A DNA stretch of 64,000 nucleotides from contig CACKFK010000004.1 in the NCBI GenBank assembly GCA_902599445.1, forward strand, positions 1-64,000. Reading direction: 5' to 3'. The stretch comes from an uncultured Alphaproteobacteria bacterium (GTDB lineage: Bacteria; Pseudomonadota; Alphaproteobacteria; Rhodobacterales; Rhodobacteraceae). The notes beneath the pieces were generated by a model that was not told the origin of the DNA, did no database searches, and worked only from the letters and a program-made list of their open reading frames with translations. How positions within the stretch are numbered: position 1 is the stretch's first letter; every line of letters starts with the position of its first letter. The position numbers and the translations under genes were made by a program. Shown one piece after another: positions 9,203-18,676 of the stretch.

Positions 9203-10105
9203 TTATGAAAAAATAATAGACGATAACTTTCTGCGTCCTTTCAAAACCACTGGATTATCCGGCCCTAGAGATTCGAACAATTGTAAGAGTTGGTCTTTTG
9301 CCTTACCATTTTCCCAATTGGGATTTTCTTCGAAGATTCTCAAGAGTTCTATTATGGCACCTTCAAATTCTTTAGTGGAAATTAGAGCTATAGCTAATTC
9401 AAATATATAGTGAAGATTATCGGGGTCATTTAAAAGATCAGAACGGATAATTTCGATACTTCTAGTATCAGAAATTTTGCTTGCTAGGTCAAATTCGGCC
9501 TTTATTTGTTTAAAAGCTTGTTCATTTTTTATGTCAGGTGGGACTGAATTAAGTGCTTTTTCAGCTTCCGCTAAATTCCCCTTAATAAGCAAAGTTCTTA
9601 TTAAACCCGCGTAAGCCTTAATATGACTTTTATCATCTCCAATTACATTCCTGTATATTGCTTCAGCTTCATCAAATAAACCCTCCTCAAGTTTTTGCGT
9701 GGCGTCCTCAATTAAGCTATCAAGATCACTACTAGCATTTCCACCACTTTTGGATATCACGCCTGCAATAAATTCTTTTATTTTTGATTCTGGTTGGGCT
9801 CCCATGAAACCATCAATTGGTTTGCCTTGGTAAAAGGCATAAACAGCTGGTATTGATTGGATTTGCAACTGTGCTGCAATACCTTGATTTTCATCAATAT
9901 TAATCTTTACTAGCTTAACTTTTCCTTTGAAGCTTAAAACATGCTTTTCGAGCTCCGGAGTTAACTTTTTACATGGTCCACACCAGGGCGCCCAAAAGTC
10001 AACGATTATTGGAACATTATTACTAGCTTCTATAACGTCACTAACGAAACTCTTATCATTTGTATCTTTTATGTTATTCTCTAAGGAATTCAAGTTTTCA
10101 CCCAT
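9203..10105 (-). CDS. Thioredoxin-domain TPR protein (YbbN/CnoX-like)
   Basis: 300 residues. The thioredoxin domain (about 15–115) has active site WCGPCKK (C42, C45) and a cis-Pro loop IQSIPAVYAF. The C-terminal half has TPR-like repeats (LEEGLFDEAEAIYRNVIGDD, LLIKGNLAEAEKALN). This is the YbbN/CnoX architecture, a chaperone-linked redox holdase. Unlike E. coli YbbN it keeps both cysteines, so it could be an active oxidoreductase. It lies in a leftward run HD–this–LON–Trm112 with 10–16 bp gaps. Confidence 0.9.
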   Translation of the reverse strand: MGENLNSLENNIKDTNDKSFVSDVIEASNNVPIIVDFWAPWCGPCKKLTPELEKHVLSFKGKVKLVKINIDENQGIAAQLQIQSIPAVYAFYQGKPIDGFMGAQPESKIKEFIAGVISKSGGNASSDLDSLIEDATQKLEEGLFDEAEAIYRNVIGDDKSHIKAYAGLIRTLLIKGNLAEAEKALNSVPPDIKNEQAFKQIKAEFDLASKISDTRSIEIIRSDLLNDPDNLHYIFELAIALISTKEFEGAIIELLRIFEENPNWENGKAKDQLLQLFESLGPDNPVVLKGRRKLSSIIFS

Positions 10106-10121
10106 TCTAAATTATAACAAG

Positions 10122-10706
10122 TTAATTTTCACACAATTGTGTATATACATTTAAAAACTTTTCTTTTGATTTTAAAGGATCAGTTAGCTTTAATTTTGTA
10201 GTATCAATTAAAGATGCACTGGGTTTCAGAAATATCTTATTAGCTTCACTTTCGGTAAAACCAGCTATTTGTGTTGCTTCAACCCATGCAGCTTTTTTGT
10301 CTGCTTTTTTAATTTTATTTTTTATGTCCTCAGGAGGTTTAGCAGGTAATCCAAATCTAATGTGTATTACTTCTAACAAACTTTTCTCTAGTTTGGCGTA
10401 ACCATCACCTATGAAAGCTTTTACGGGCGAAATCATATCCCCAATCACATATTCTGGAGAATCATGTAAAAGGGCTACAAGGCGCCATTTTTTCCCCAAA
10501 GTTGGATTTTCATTGCTGAACATTTTTTCTACTAAGATGGAATGATTTGCTACTGAAAAAGTATGATTACCTAAAGTTTGGCCATTCCACCGAGCCTGAA
10601 AAGCCAAGCCATGTGCTATATCTTCTATTTCTATGTCAAAAGGTGAGGGATTGATAAGATCTAACCTTCTTCCCGAAAGCATTTTTTGCCAAGCTCTATT
10701 TTCCAA
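10122..10706 (-). CDS. HD-domain phosphohydrolase (YfbR-like)
   Basis: 194 residues. HD metal-site residues are visible: VANHS (H55), LLHDSPEY (H81, D82) and GDMISPVK near 89–96, followed by a conserved ADKKAAWVEA. This is the YfbR-type hydrolase pattern; relatives dephosphorylate deoxynucleotides, and the substrate here is inferred only. The most upstream start is TTG at 10706 with GAG six bases upstream. First gene of the HD–thioredoxin–LON–Trm112 run, divergent from ahcY. Confidence 0.82.
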   Translation of the reverse strand: MENRAWQKMLSGRRLDLINPSPFDIEIEDIAHGLAFQARWNGQTLGNHTFSVANHSILVEKMFSNENPTLGKKWRLVALLHDSPEYVIGDMISPVKAFIGDGYAKLEKSLLEVIHIRFGLPAKPPEDIKNKIKKADKKAAWVEATQIAGFTESEANKIFLKPSASLIDTTKLKLTDPLKSKEKFLNVYTQLCEN

Positions 10707-10830
10707 TCTAAGCTCATATCCTGTTGTGAGTTTTTGATATTATAAAAACTTGAAAATCATTAATTACTATGGTTTACGTTCATACGAATATCTTAGATTA
10801 ATTTTTTTATTTGTGAACTGGAGATTTAGA

Positions 10831-12225
10831 ATGGATGGTGATTTTGTAGTCGAGGATTTAAGTTTATCAGTTTTTGGAAGAAAAGAAATTTTAATCGCTG
10901 AAACTGAAATGCCTGGATTATTGTCATTAAGAGAGGAATTTAGAAAAAATAAACCACTTGCTGGTGCCAGGATAGCAGGGTGCCTCCATATGACTATACA
11001 AACTGCAGTTTTAATTGAAACTCTAATCGATTTGGGTGCCGATGTGAGGTGGGCCAGCTGCAATATTTTTTCGACGCAAGATCATGCTGCGGCTGCAATT
11101 GCCTCCAAAGGGGTCCCAGTATATGCAAAAAAGGGAGAGACGTTAGAAGAGTATTGGCAATATGTCGACAAGATTTTTCACTTTGGTGATAATCAAGCCA
11201 ATCTAATATTAGACGATGGTGGTGATGCCACGATGTATATTATTTTGGGAGCTAAGGCAGAATCTGGTGATATGGATTTTTTAACAGAACCGTCTTCTGA
11301 GGAAGAAGAATATCTTTATAATATGATTAGGTTGAGATTGAAAGAATCTCCCGGATGGTTTGGAAAGCAAAGAAACTCTATAAAGGGTGTGTCTGAGGAA
11401 ACTACTACTGGTGTTCATAGACTTTACCAAATGATGGAATCCAAAGAATTACCTTTTCCTGCAATAAACGTAAATGACAGTGTGACTAAATCAAAATTTG
11501 ATAATAAGTATGGATGCCGAGAATCACTTGTCGACGGTATTCGAAGGGCAACTGATACAATGATAAGCGGCAAGACTGCTTTAGTTTGTGGTTACGGTGA
11601 TGTTGGCAAGGGATCAGCCGCCTCTTTAAAAGGGGCTGGAGCGAAAGTAATGGTAACTGAGGTAGATCCTATATGTGCTTTACAAGCATCAATGGATGGT
11701 TTTGATGTTGTCACGTTAGATGAAGTCGTTGAACAAGCAGATATTTTCATTACTGCCACTGGTAATAAGGATGTCATAAAAATTGATCACATGAGAAAAA
11801 TGAAAAATATGGCAATCGTAGGTAACATTGGTCATTTTGATAATGAAATCCAGGTTTCAGCATTACGAAATCATAAATGGGATAATCTTAAGGATCAGGT
11901 TGACTTAATTGAAATGATAGATGGGAAAAAAATAATTTTACTTTCTGAGGGAAGACTTTTAAATCTTGGCAATGCTACTGGCCACCCATCTTTTGTTATG
12001 TCAGCAAGTTTTACAAATCAGGTTTTGGCTCAAATAGAACTTTGGCAAAACAACAAAAATTATAAAAATGCAGTATATGTATTACCAAAACATCTAGACG
12101 AAAAAGTTGCCATGTTACATTTGAAAAGAGTGGGAGCAACTTTAACCAAATTAGATAAATCTCAGGCTGATTATATAGGAGTAGGTACAGACGGCCCCTT
12201 CAAACCATCACACTATCGTTACTAA
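10831..12225 (+). CDS. ahcY: S-adenosylhomocysteine hydrolase
   Basis: 464 residues from ATG 10831 ([16 protein letters not shown]) with GGAG about 8 bases upstream. An in-frame TTG at 10750 would add 27 residues unlike the family. It hydrolyses SAH to homocysteine and adenosine. NAD-binding [20 protein letters not shown] at about 254–273, catalytic-region [11 protein letters not shown] and [12 protein letters not shown], and the C-terminal NAD-capping [11 protein letters not shown] are intact. It keeps the about 40-residue insertion of the bacterial long form. The 3' end overlaps gpsA by 4 bp, convergently. No riboswitch was recognised upstream. Confidence 0.97.
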   Translation: MDGDFVVEDLSLSVFGRKEILIAETEMPGLLSLREEFRKNKPLAGARIAGCLHMTIQTAVLIETLIDLGADVRWASCNIFSTQDHAAAAIASKGVPVYAKKGETLEEYWQYVDKIFHFGDNQANLILDDGGDATMYIILGAKAESGDMDFLTEPSSEEEEYLYNMIRLRLKESPGWFGKQRNSIKGVSEETTTGVHRLYQMMESKELPFPAINVNDSVTKSKFDNKYGCRESLVDGIRRATDTMISGKTALVCGYGDVGKGSAASLKGAGAKVMVTEVDPICALQASMDGFDVVTLDEVVEQADIFITATGNKDVIKIDHMRKMKNMAIVGNIGHFDNEIQVSALRNHKWDNLKDQVDLIEMIDGKKIILLSEGRLLNLGNATGHPSFVMSASFTNQVLAQIELWQNNKNYKNAVYVLPKHLDEKVAMLHLKRVGATLTKLDKSQADYIGVGTDGPFKPSHYRY

Positions 12226-13188
12226 TGATCTATCTCTGATTTAAGAGGTCTGGAAATCAGAGATGTTATGGCATCATCTATTCCTATCGTTCCTTTTATG
12301 ACAGAAAAAACTGATCTTATTATTGGGACATCTAATCCAAAATGATCAGCTATTTGGCATGCGGCGGCGGCAGTACTTTTACCCTCTATGGTGTTATTAT
12401 CTTTTTTTAATCTTTCTAAGGCAAGCTCCTTACCATAGTTAAAATTTCTTGATCGAATAGAATTGCATGTTAAGGTTAGGTCTCCAATACCGGACAATCC
12501 CATGAGCGTTTCAGGTTCACATCCTAAAGCTAAACCAATTTTTTTTATTTCTGTGAAACCGCGTGTCATTATGGCTGTTCTTGCACTGACCCCAAGATCC
12601 TTCCCTTCTGTAATTCCACAAGCAATAGCTATGACATTCTTAAGCGCCCCCCCCCACCTGAGCACCTATAATATCCGATGAAAGGTAAGGCCTAATGGAA
12701 GAAGTTGAGAGAAGTGCTTGGATAGTATTGCTGGTTTTTTTATCTTTGCAAGCTAAAGTAAGGGCTATAGGCTTTTGAGCGCAAATGTCCGAAGCAAAGC
12801 CAGGTCCTGTTAAAACAGCAAGAGGAGTTTTTTTAAGAATTTTTTCTCCAAATTCAGTTTGTAACAGCAAGTTTTCAGAATCTATGCCCTTTGAGCAGAA
12901 AACAACCGGTTTTGAAATTAGAAAAGAAGAATATTCTCTAAGGAAATTGCAAACGGCTTGAGCCTTTATACATATTAATATTGCATCAGAATCCTTAACT
13001 GTCTCAGCTATTGATTGTTTTGTATCAAGATGATCAAGAATGTTGTTGTTGATGGGCTGATGGCGTTGGAGAAATTCTTCAGTGGTGATAGTCGTTCTAT
13101 TCCAAAGGCATACTTTTTTTTGGTTAAAGGCATAATTGAAAGCCAAAGCAGAGCCTAAAGCACCTCCACCAATAATTGAAATTTTCAA
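12222..13188 (-). pseudogene. gpsA: NAD(P)-dependent glycerol-3-phosphate dehydrogenase, frameshifted
   Basis: Two adjacent frames together make one complete GpsA of about 322 residues. Frame 1 (13188–12640) gives the Rossmann half (IGGGALGSALA, VLTGPGFASDI, DIIGAQVGG). Frame 2 (to 12222) gives the catalytic C-terminal half (GGALKNVIAIACGITEG, GLSGIGDLTLTCNS, RNFNYG, IEGKSTA). The break is a run of nine G on the coding strand (C run at 12647–12655). Eight G would restore Q-V-G-G-A-L-K-N. GpsA makes sn-glycerol-3-phosphate for phospholipids, so a sequencing error or slippage is as likely as true loss. The start overlaps the tsaD stop by 4 bp. Confidence 0.9.
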
Positions 13189-14297
13189 GCTTTAACTCCT
13201 CTTTTGCCAAATCCCAATATAGGTTTTGATTTTAAATCTAGCGGCCACCTAGGTTTTGGAATAAGATCCTCTTCTTTGTAATCGCCAGAAAAAAACTTTT
13301 TGGAACCCAAGTAAGCAATCATAGCAGCATTGTCAGTACAGAATTCTAGAGGAACCGACCAGAAGTTAAAATTTTTTTCCGAAGCTGTTTGCTTCAAGAC
13401 ACTATTTATTTCTTTATTGGCTGCCACTCCTCCAACGATGGCATAGTTGCTCACAGGAAAACCATATTTTTTGTCAAATATTTCCATGGCTAATGTCGAC
13501 TTTTTTTTGAAGACTTCCAGCACTGATTTTTGAAATGAGGCACAGATGTCATTAATGTCTGAGGAAAACAACCCACCTTTTTTCTCTATTATTTCTTCTG
13601 TTTTTCTTTTGACAGCAGTTTTTATACCAGAGAAGGACAAATTGCAGTTTTTTCTTTCTATCATTGGTTTAGGAAAAGAAAAACGATTTCCATCGCCATT
13701 TCGTGCATGGTTTTCTATATGTGGACCGCCAGGGTACCCAAGTCCCAGGAACCCAGCTATTTTATCAAAACATTCACCAGGTGCATCATCTATGGTACCG
13801 CCAAGTCGTGAAAAAATGCCAATATCCTCAACAATCAAGAATTGGCAATGCCCCCCTGAAGCCAACAAGGTCAAGTATGGAAAATCAATGGAATGTACCA
13901 TCTTTACGGAAAGGCAGTGTGCAGCCAAATGATTAACGCCGACTAAAGGCACCCCTAACCCATGGGCCAATCCTTTAGCAAACATAATACCGGATAAGAG
14001 ACCTCCAATTAAACCAGGACCTGAAGTGACACTTATTAGATCCACATCGTCAATCATAATTCCCGCCTCTGTCAACGCAATTTCAGTGCAAGTATCTAGT
14101 CTTTCGCTATGGGCTCTGGCTGCTATCTCTGGGACCACACCTCTGAAATTTTGGTGGAGGTTATTTTGATTCATTACTATTGAAGAAAGTATTTCAGAAT
14201 GATCTCCTGTATTATTTCTGGTGTAACGTAAGATTGAAGCAGCAGTGTCGTCGCAACTACTTTCTACACCTAATACCAATGAAGAATTTTTTTTCAT
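13185..14297 (-). CDS. tsaD: tRNA N6-threonylcarbamoyladenosine (t6A) synthase subunit TsaD
   Basis: 370 residues of the Kae1/TsaD ASKHA family: GVESSCDDTAASIL near the N-terminus, GVVPEIAARAHSERL, the metal-binding VNHLAAH at about 121–127, LLASGGHCQFL, GYPGGPHIE, and GGVAANKEI in the C-terminal half. It transfers threonylcarbamoyl to A37 of ANN-decoding tRNAs. ATG 14297. The stop overlaps the gpsA start (ATGA), suggesting translational coupling. Divergent from hemC. Confidence 0.97.
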   Translation of the reverse strand: MKKNSSLVLGVESSCDDTAASILRYTRNNTGDHSEILSSIVMNQNNLHQNFRGVVPEIAARAHSERLDTCTEIALTEAGIMIDDVDLISVTSGPGLIGGLLSGIMFAKGLAHGLGVPLVGVNHLAAHCLSVKMVHSIDFPYLTLLASGGHCQFLIVEDIGIFSRLGGTIDDAPGECFDKIAGFLGLGYPGGPHIENHARNGDGNRFSFPKPMIERKNCNLSFSGIKTAVKRKTEEIIEKKGGLFSSDINDICASFQKSVLEVFKKKSTLAMEIFDKKYGFPVSNYAIVGGVAANKEINSVLKQTASEKNFNFWSVPLEFCTDNAAMIAYLGSKKFFSGDYKEEDLIPKPRWPLDLKSKPILGFGKRGVKA

Positions 14298-14343
14298 AAG
14301 GGAGTTCTTGTATCTTTATTATAATCGAGATATCACCTTAGCT

Positions 14344-15285
14344 ATGGTAAGTGAATTAAAAAAAAGAGATTTCACAATACAAAAGCTAAAAATAGGCACT
14401 AGAGGATCCCCTTTAGCTTTAGCTCAAGCCGTTGAAGTTAAAAAAAAAATAGCCCTAGCCAGTGATTTATCAGAAGACTGTATAGAAATTGTCACCATAA
14501 ATACTAAGGGTGATAAGATCCAAGACAGGCCACTTACTGAAATTGGAGGAAAGGGTCTTTTTACGGAAGAAATAGAGAACCAACTCTTAAACTATGAAAT
14601 AGATTTGGCGGTGCATTCCATGAAGGACATGCCTACTGTCTTTCCAGAAGGTCTAGATATAAGAACATATCTTAAAAGGGAGGATTTTCGGGATTCATTT
14701 GTATCTTTAAAGTATAAGAACCTTTATGAGCTGCCTAAAGGGGCTGTCGTTGGTTCCTCAAGTTTGAGAAGGAGGGCTCAACTTCTTAATAAAAGACCTG
14801 ACATAAATGTGGTGGAATTTAGAGGAAATGTACAGACAAGGTTGAAAAAATTGGAGTCAGGCATAGCTGACGCAACATTTTTAGCCTGTGCGGGTTTAAT
14901 ACGGTTAGGTATGAATGGAATGGTTAACCCAATTTCACCTGAAATCATGATGCCAGCGGTGGCCCAAGGGGTCATTGGTGTTCAACAGAGGACAAATGAT
15001 GAGGAAATGTATTCATTTCTTTCCTCACTTAATCACAGAGAAACAGAATTACAGATGATAGTGGAAAGGGCATTTCTAAATGTTTTGGATGGTTCTTGCC
15101 GAACACCCATAGGAGCTTGTTCTCGACTGGAAGGAAACGATATAGTTTTTAAAGGCGAGGTTTTAAGACCAGATGGATCAGAGGTAATATCCGGATCCTG
15201 GAAAGGTTCAGTCTCAAAACCAAGAGAATTAGGTGAAATGGCTGGTAGAGATTTAAAGGAAAAGATTGGTGACACTTTCTTTTAG
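14344..15285 (+). CDS. hemC: Hydroxymethylbilane synthase (porphobilinogen deaminase)
   Basis: 313 residues from ATG 14344. An in-frame ATG at 14245 would overlap tsaD by 53 bp and add unrelated residues. Family motifs: KIGTRGSPLALAQA, the SMKDMPT loop, SSLRRRAQL, VEFRGNVQTRLKKL, and DGSCRTPIGA, whose Cys (about residue 250) holds the dipyrromethane cofactor. It polymerises four porphobilinogens in heme synthesis. A TATAAT hexamer sits at 14320–14325. First gene of hemC–hemD–mitofilin–hemY. Confidence 0.97.
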   Translation: MVSELKKRDFTIQKLKIGTRGSPLALAQAVEVKKKIALASDLSEDCIEIVTINTKGDKIQDRPLTEIGGKGLFTEEIENQLLNYEIDLAVHSMKDMPTVFPEGLDIRTYLKREDFRDSFVSLKYKNLYELPKGAVVGSSSLRRRAQLLNKRPDINVVEFRGNVQTRLKKLESGIADATFLACAGLIRLGMNGMVNPISPEIMMPAVAQGVIGVQQRTNDEEMYSFLSSLNHRETELQMIVERAFLNVLDGSCRTPIGACSRLEGNDIVFKGEVLRPDGSEVISGSWKGSVSKPRELGEMAGRDLKEKIGDTFF

Positions 15286-16021
15286 AAAACCAATTATTCT
15301 AACTAGGGTAAATCAAGATAACAAAGAATTCATTCGATCCTTTTCAGCTCTCGACCCCAACGTAAATGTGAAAGATTCTTTTATATTTTCTCCCTTATAT
15401 GATATAATATTTGAGGAGAACCTTGAGGAAAACTTAGATTCTGATTATCTGATTTGCACTTCAAGGTACGGGATTCACAGTATACCGTATAATTCGAGTG
15501 TGGTAGGTAAAACAATATTTTGTGTCGGTGAAACAACCGCTTTTTTGGCAAGGAAAATTGGGTTCCAAAAAATTTTTTATCCTGAAGTTGGGAATGCTTC
15601 AAACTTAGTGAAATTAATATGTTCAAAAGTTAAGGACACCGAAGCCACTCTTCATTATTTGCGTGGCAAAGAAGTATCCTATGACCTAAAGATGGCACTG
15701 AAAAATTTTGGTTATGAGGTGAGGGAAACGATAGTTTATAGGCAAAAAACAATTAAATTGGGTCAGAAAATGACAAACTTTATTAGGAAAGAAAAAATGG
15801 GAGGGGTTGTTTTCTTTTCTGCAAGTGTAGCCAGGGTTTTTTGTAATGAAGTTAAAGAATTCCCACAGGACTTCTTGTTTTTTTGTATTAGTGATAGAGT
15901 TGCCAAAGAAGTAAAAAAAAATCATATGCTGGACAATGATAATATCAGAATCGCACCTGAACCAAATACAAAACAAATCTTGAACTTAATCTTTAATGAA
16001 AAAAGTATTCGGCCTAATTAG
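15266..16021 (+). CDS. hemD: Uroporphyrinogen-III synthase
   Basis: 251 residues, overlapping hemC by 20 bp. Start TTG 15266 (or GTG 15269) follows AAGGA. HemD is weakly conserved. Visible signs are PIILTRV at the start, ICTSRYGIHSI, CVGETTAFLARKIGF, HYLRGKEVSYDLKMAL and YRQKTI, plus the location directly after hemC. It cyclises hydroxymethylbilane with D-ring inversion. Both the residual pattern and context support the call. Confidence 0.85.
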   Translation: MVTLSFRKPIILTRVNQDNKEFIRSFSALDPNVNVKDSFIFSPLYDIIFEENLEENLDSDYLICTSRYGIHSIPYNSSVVGKTIFCVGETTAFLARKIGFQKIFYPEVGNASNLVKLICSKVKDTEATLHYLRGKEVSYDLKMALKNFGYEVRETIVYRQKTIKLGQKMTNFIRKEKMGGVVFFSASVARVFCNEVKEFPQDFLFFCISDRVAKEVKKNHMLDNDNIRIAPEPNTKQILNLIFNEKSIRPN

Positions 16022-16045
16022 GTTCTGTTTTAGGAGATAATATTT

Positions 16046-17173
16046 ATGACAACCAATAACAGGCCCATTAATGGAAGAAGAAAAACTTCGAAGGGAACGG
16101 AAAATAAATTAAAAAAAGGTGATGAAAATAAGGCAACATCTCAATCCAAAATTAAGGAAAATGCTAGTGGAGAAGAAAAAGATTTGGGTGAAGTCATAAT
16201 GTCTGGAGCGGATAATTCTTTTTTGGGAATGATTAAGAGATACAAAAATGCTCTAATTGTTTTACTTAGTGTTTTGCTGACGATAAACGTCATATTTTCA
16301 ATAGTCTTAAGTCTGTGGTTTTATCAAACTGTATTGGATCAAGAAAACAAAATAAATGACTTATCGCTAAGAATAGAGAGTATGCCTGAACCTATAAGCC
16401 AAGGACGTTTGGGTTTAATTATTAAAAAATCAAATAAAAACCTGGAAAATAAATTAAAGGAGAACCTGGTTTCAGTAGAGAAAAGTATTCAAAAAATTAA
16501 TGAGGAGTTGGATGCTTTTCCTAAGCCAATGAGTGAAGGAAAAGTTGGTTTGATATTGGATAAGGGAATAAAGACATTTAGGAAAGATATAGAGAAGCAA
16601 GTAAATAGTGTCTTGAGCTCTTTTGATCGCAAAGACGAAAAACGAACTGAAAGTAAGGAACTTAGTTCTGAGGTCCGAAAAAAACTAAAGGAACTGGATT
16701 CATCTTTGGAGCAATTAGAAGCAACCATAGGTATAGAAAATCTTTCCAAATCCGTAACTAAGGAGATTGCAGATTTAAAGAATTTCATTAAGGATATTAA
16801 GAAGAATAATTTTTCAGCAGAGTTTAATTCGAAAGTGTTGACATCTGACCTTGGTAGTAAAGATTTAACATTAATAACTAAACAATTTCCTGACTACGCC
16901 TATGAGGCCATTAAAGAAGACTTAAAATATAATAAGCAGGATGGATTTGTTAACTCGGTTATAAATAAGTTCCAATTAATTTTTGTAAAAAGATCCTTGA
17001 CCCCCCAAGAAGGAAAATCTGTCGATGCTATACTGTCGCGTGCTGAAAATGCCCTGAATCGTGGAGATTTTGAACAGGTAGTTGAAGAATTAAACCAATT
17101 ACCCCCGTGGGCGTCAGAAGTAATGATGGACTGGAGAAAAAGTTTTGATAAATACCTGGAAGAAAAACAATAG
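16046..17173 (+). CDS. Mitofilin/MIC60-like inner membrane protein
   Basis: 375 residues: a charged N-terminal cytoplasmic segment (1–65), one membrane helix at about 68–93, a long coiled-coil-rich region (about 100–255), and a C-terminal mitofilin signature (SRAENALNRGDFEQVVEEL then LPPWASEVMMDW). The alphaproteobacterial homologue of mitochondrial Mic60 shapes inner-membrane curvature and characteristically lies between hemD and hemY, as here. It is 24 bp from hemD and 9 bp from hemY. Confidence 0.88.
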   Translation: MTTNNRPINGRRKTSKGTENKLKKGDENKATSQSKIKENASGEEKDLGEVIMSGADNSFLGMIKRYKNALIVLLSVLLTINVIFSIVLSLWFYQTVLDQENKINDLSLRIESMPEPISQGRLGLIIKKSNKNLENKLKENLVSVEKSIQKINEELDAFPKPMSEGKVGLILDKGIKTFRKDIEKQVNSVLSSFDRKDEKRTESKELSSEVRKKLKELDSSLEQLEATIGIENLSKSVTKEIADLKNFIKDIKKNNFSAEFNSKVLTSDLGSKDLTLITKQFPDYAYEAIKEDLKYNKQDGFVNSVINKFQLIFVKRSLTPQEGKSVDAILSRAENALNRGDFEQVVEELNQLPPWASEVMMDWRKSFDKYLEEKQ

Positions 17174-17182
17174 AGATTAAAG

Positions 17183-18661
17183 ATGATTTTCTCACTCATT
17201 AGAGGTGGTTTTATATTACTTCTGGCGGGGGGGTTAACGTATTTTTTTGTTCATATAGAAAGTACACCTGGATTTCTAAGCATTGAGATAAATGAAAAGG
17301 AAGTGAAACTTTCTCTACTTATTTCAGCAATTCTTTTGGTATTTTTTGGGTTTATTTTTTGGCTAATTTTAAGGACTTTAGGATTATTGGTAGCATTGGC
17401 AGATTTTCTTATGGGGAAAGAGACAGCGCTTTTAAGATTTTTCAAAAAAATTAGATATCGAAAAAGTCAGAATGCTTTAAATAATGCTGTTGTGGCCTTA
17501 GTTGAAGGGGAAAACAAGAAAGTTCTTTTGGAAACTACAAAGGCAAGATTTAATCCTGAATTTGAAAAGATAGTTAACCTGCTTGAGGCTCAGGCTGAAG
17601 AATCTTTGGGCAATAAAGTAAAGGCAGAGAAAATATATAAGAAATTATTGCCAAATAAAGATACTCGAATGTTTGCAATTAAGGGTCTAATTCGATCAAA
17701 AGTTGAAAGTGGTGATATTTCTATGGCTTTGCGACTTGCTGAAAAGGCTGTCTCATTAAAGCCAAAGAATCTTCAAGCTTTAAGTATACTTTTTAAACTT
17801 CAGTGTGATGGTGAGGACTGGGTTGGAGCAAGAAAAACATTAATAGCTCAACAAAATGTCGAAAAGAGTACGAAGGAAATTAGATTAAGACAGGAGGCTT
17901 TAATTTTATATGCCGATGCTATCCAAAAAAGATCGGAGGGAAATACTGACGCGGCATTAACAAAGATACGGGAATCTGTAAGAAAAAGTCCGGGTTTGGT
18001 TCCAGCAGTTTGTATTGCAAGTGAGCTCGAACAAATTACAGGTAAAATAAAGAATGCCGAAAAACTGCTCAGAGCCTGTTGGAAGATTGAACCCCATTCA
18101 GATTTAGCTAAATCATTTGCCGAACTTTTCCCGGATGAAACACCAATTGCAAGGTTGAAAAGATTTAAAGTACTTTTTAACAATTTAAGTAATAACAAAG
18201 TTGTAAAAGTGACAAAGGCAGAACTTTTTTTGGCTGCTGAAGATTTTCCAGCTGCCCGGAGAATTCTAGTCAAACTTGTAAATGAAAAACCCGACAGCCA
18301 AACCTTTATTCTAATGGCAGCGGTTGAAAAAGGATCGGGTGCCTCAGAAGAAATCATTCAAGGTTGGTTGTCTAAGGCATTTTCAGCATCAAGACCTCCG
18401 GTCTGGTTTTGTAACTCTTGTAATCACATAAGTGATTGGAAACCATTTTGTCCCCAATGCAATTGTTTTGATAGTTATATATGGGGCTTGCCTGAAACAA
18501 ATAAGATTTTTTCTAAGAGTGATGCTCTTTTGCCAATGATTATTGGAGAATCCATAGCCCCTTCCAACCCGTCAGCTAAGGAAGATATAATTTCAAACGG
18601 TAAAAAAATGGAAAAGGTAACATCCAGAGAAGAAAGGACAGATATTGCTAAAAATGAATGA
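17183..18661 (+). CDS. hemY: HemY-like TPR membrane protein
   Basis: 492 residues. Two N-terminal membrane helices (about 5–25 and 42–64) precede the HemY N-terminal domain and several TPR-like helix pairs (NKVKAEKIYKKLL, GDISMALRLAEKAVSLKP). A C-terminal zinc-ribbon-like motif has C409-x2-C412 and C422-x2-C425, ending DSYIWG. It is the alphaproteobacterial HemY, of unclear biochemical role, not the B. subtilis oxidase of the same name. The stop lies inside an inverted repeat shared with the convergent SDR gene. Confidence 0.9.
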   Translation: MIFSLIRGGFILLLAGGLTYFFVHIESTPGFLSIEINEKEVKLSLLISAILLVFFGFIFWLILRTLGLLVALADFLMGKETALLRFFKKIRYRKSQNALNNAVVALVEGENKKVLLETTKARFNPEFEKIVNLLEAQAEESLGNKVKAEKIYKKLLPNKDTRMFAIKGLIRSKVESGDISMALRLAEKAVSLKPKNLQALSILFKLQCDGEDWVGARKTLIAQQNVEKSTKEIRLRQEALILYADAIQKRSEGNTDAALTKIRESVRKSPGLVPAVCIASELEQITGKIKNAEKLLRACWKIEPHSDLAKSFAELFPDETPIARLKRFKVLFNNLSNNKVVKVTKAELFLAAEDFPAARRILVKLVNEKPDSQTFILMAAVEKGSGASEEIIQGWLSKAFSASRPPVWFCNSCNHISDWKPFCPQCNCFDSYIWGLPETNKIFSKSDALLPMIIGESIAPSNPSAKEDIISNGKKMEKVTSREERTDIAKNE

Positions 18662-18676
18662 AATAAGATTCATTCA
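18655..18676. terminator. Possible bidirectional hairpin between hemY and SDR gene
   Basis: A perfect 8-bp inverted repeat, TGAATGAA (18655–18662) and TTCATTCA (18669–18676) with a 6-nt loop, spans the hemY stop and abuts the stop of the convergent SDR gene. It is AT-rich and lacks a long T tract, so termination is only a possibility. Confidence 0.3.

Noticed and set aside
10750-10830. In-frame TTG-started extension of ahcY adding 27 residues
   Set aside because: The added residues are unlike the family, no ribosome site precedes the TTG, and ATG 10831 has GGAG at good spacing.
10707-10830. Possible SAM/SAH riboswitch upstream of ahcY
   Set aside because: I could not find the conserved stems or pseudoknot of known SAM/SAH classes in this short AT-rich leader.
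13546-13936. Plus-strand open frames across tsaD
   Set aside because: Antisense shadows of a well-conserved gene, with no protein-like pattern and no ribosome sites.
14245-14343. Upstream ATG giving a longer hemC overlapping tsaD
   Set aside because: It would overlap tsaD on the opposite strand by 53 bp and add a non-family N-terminus; ATG 14344 gives the normal HemC length.
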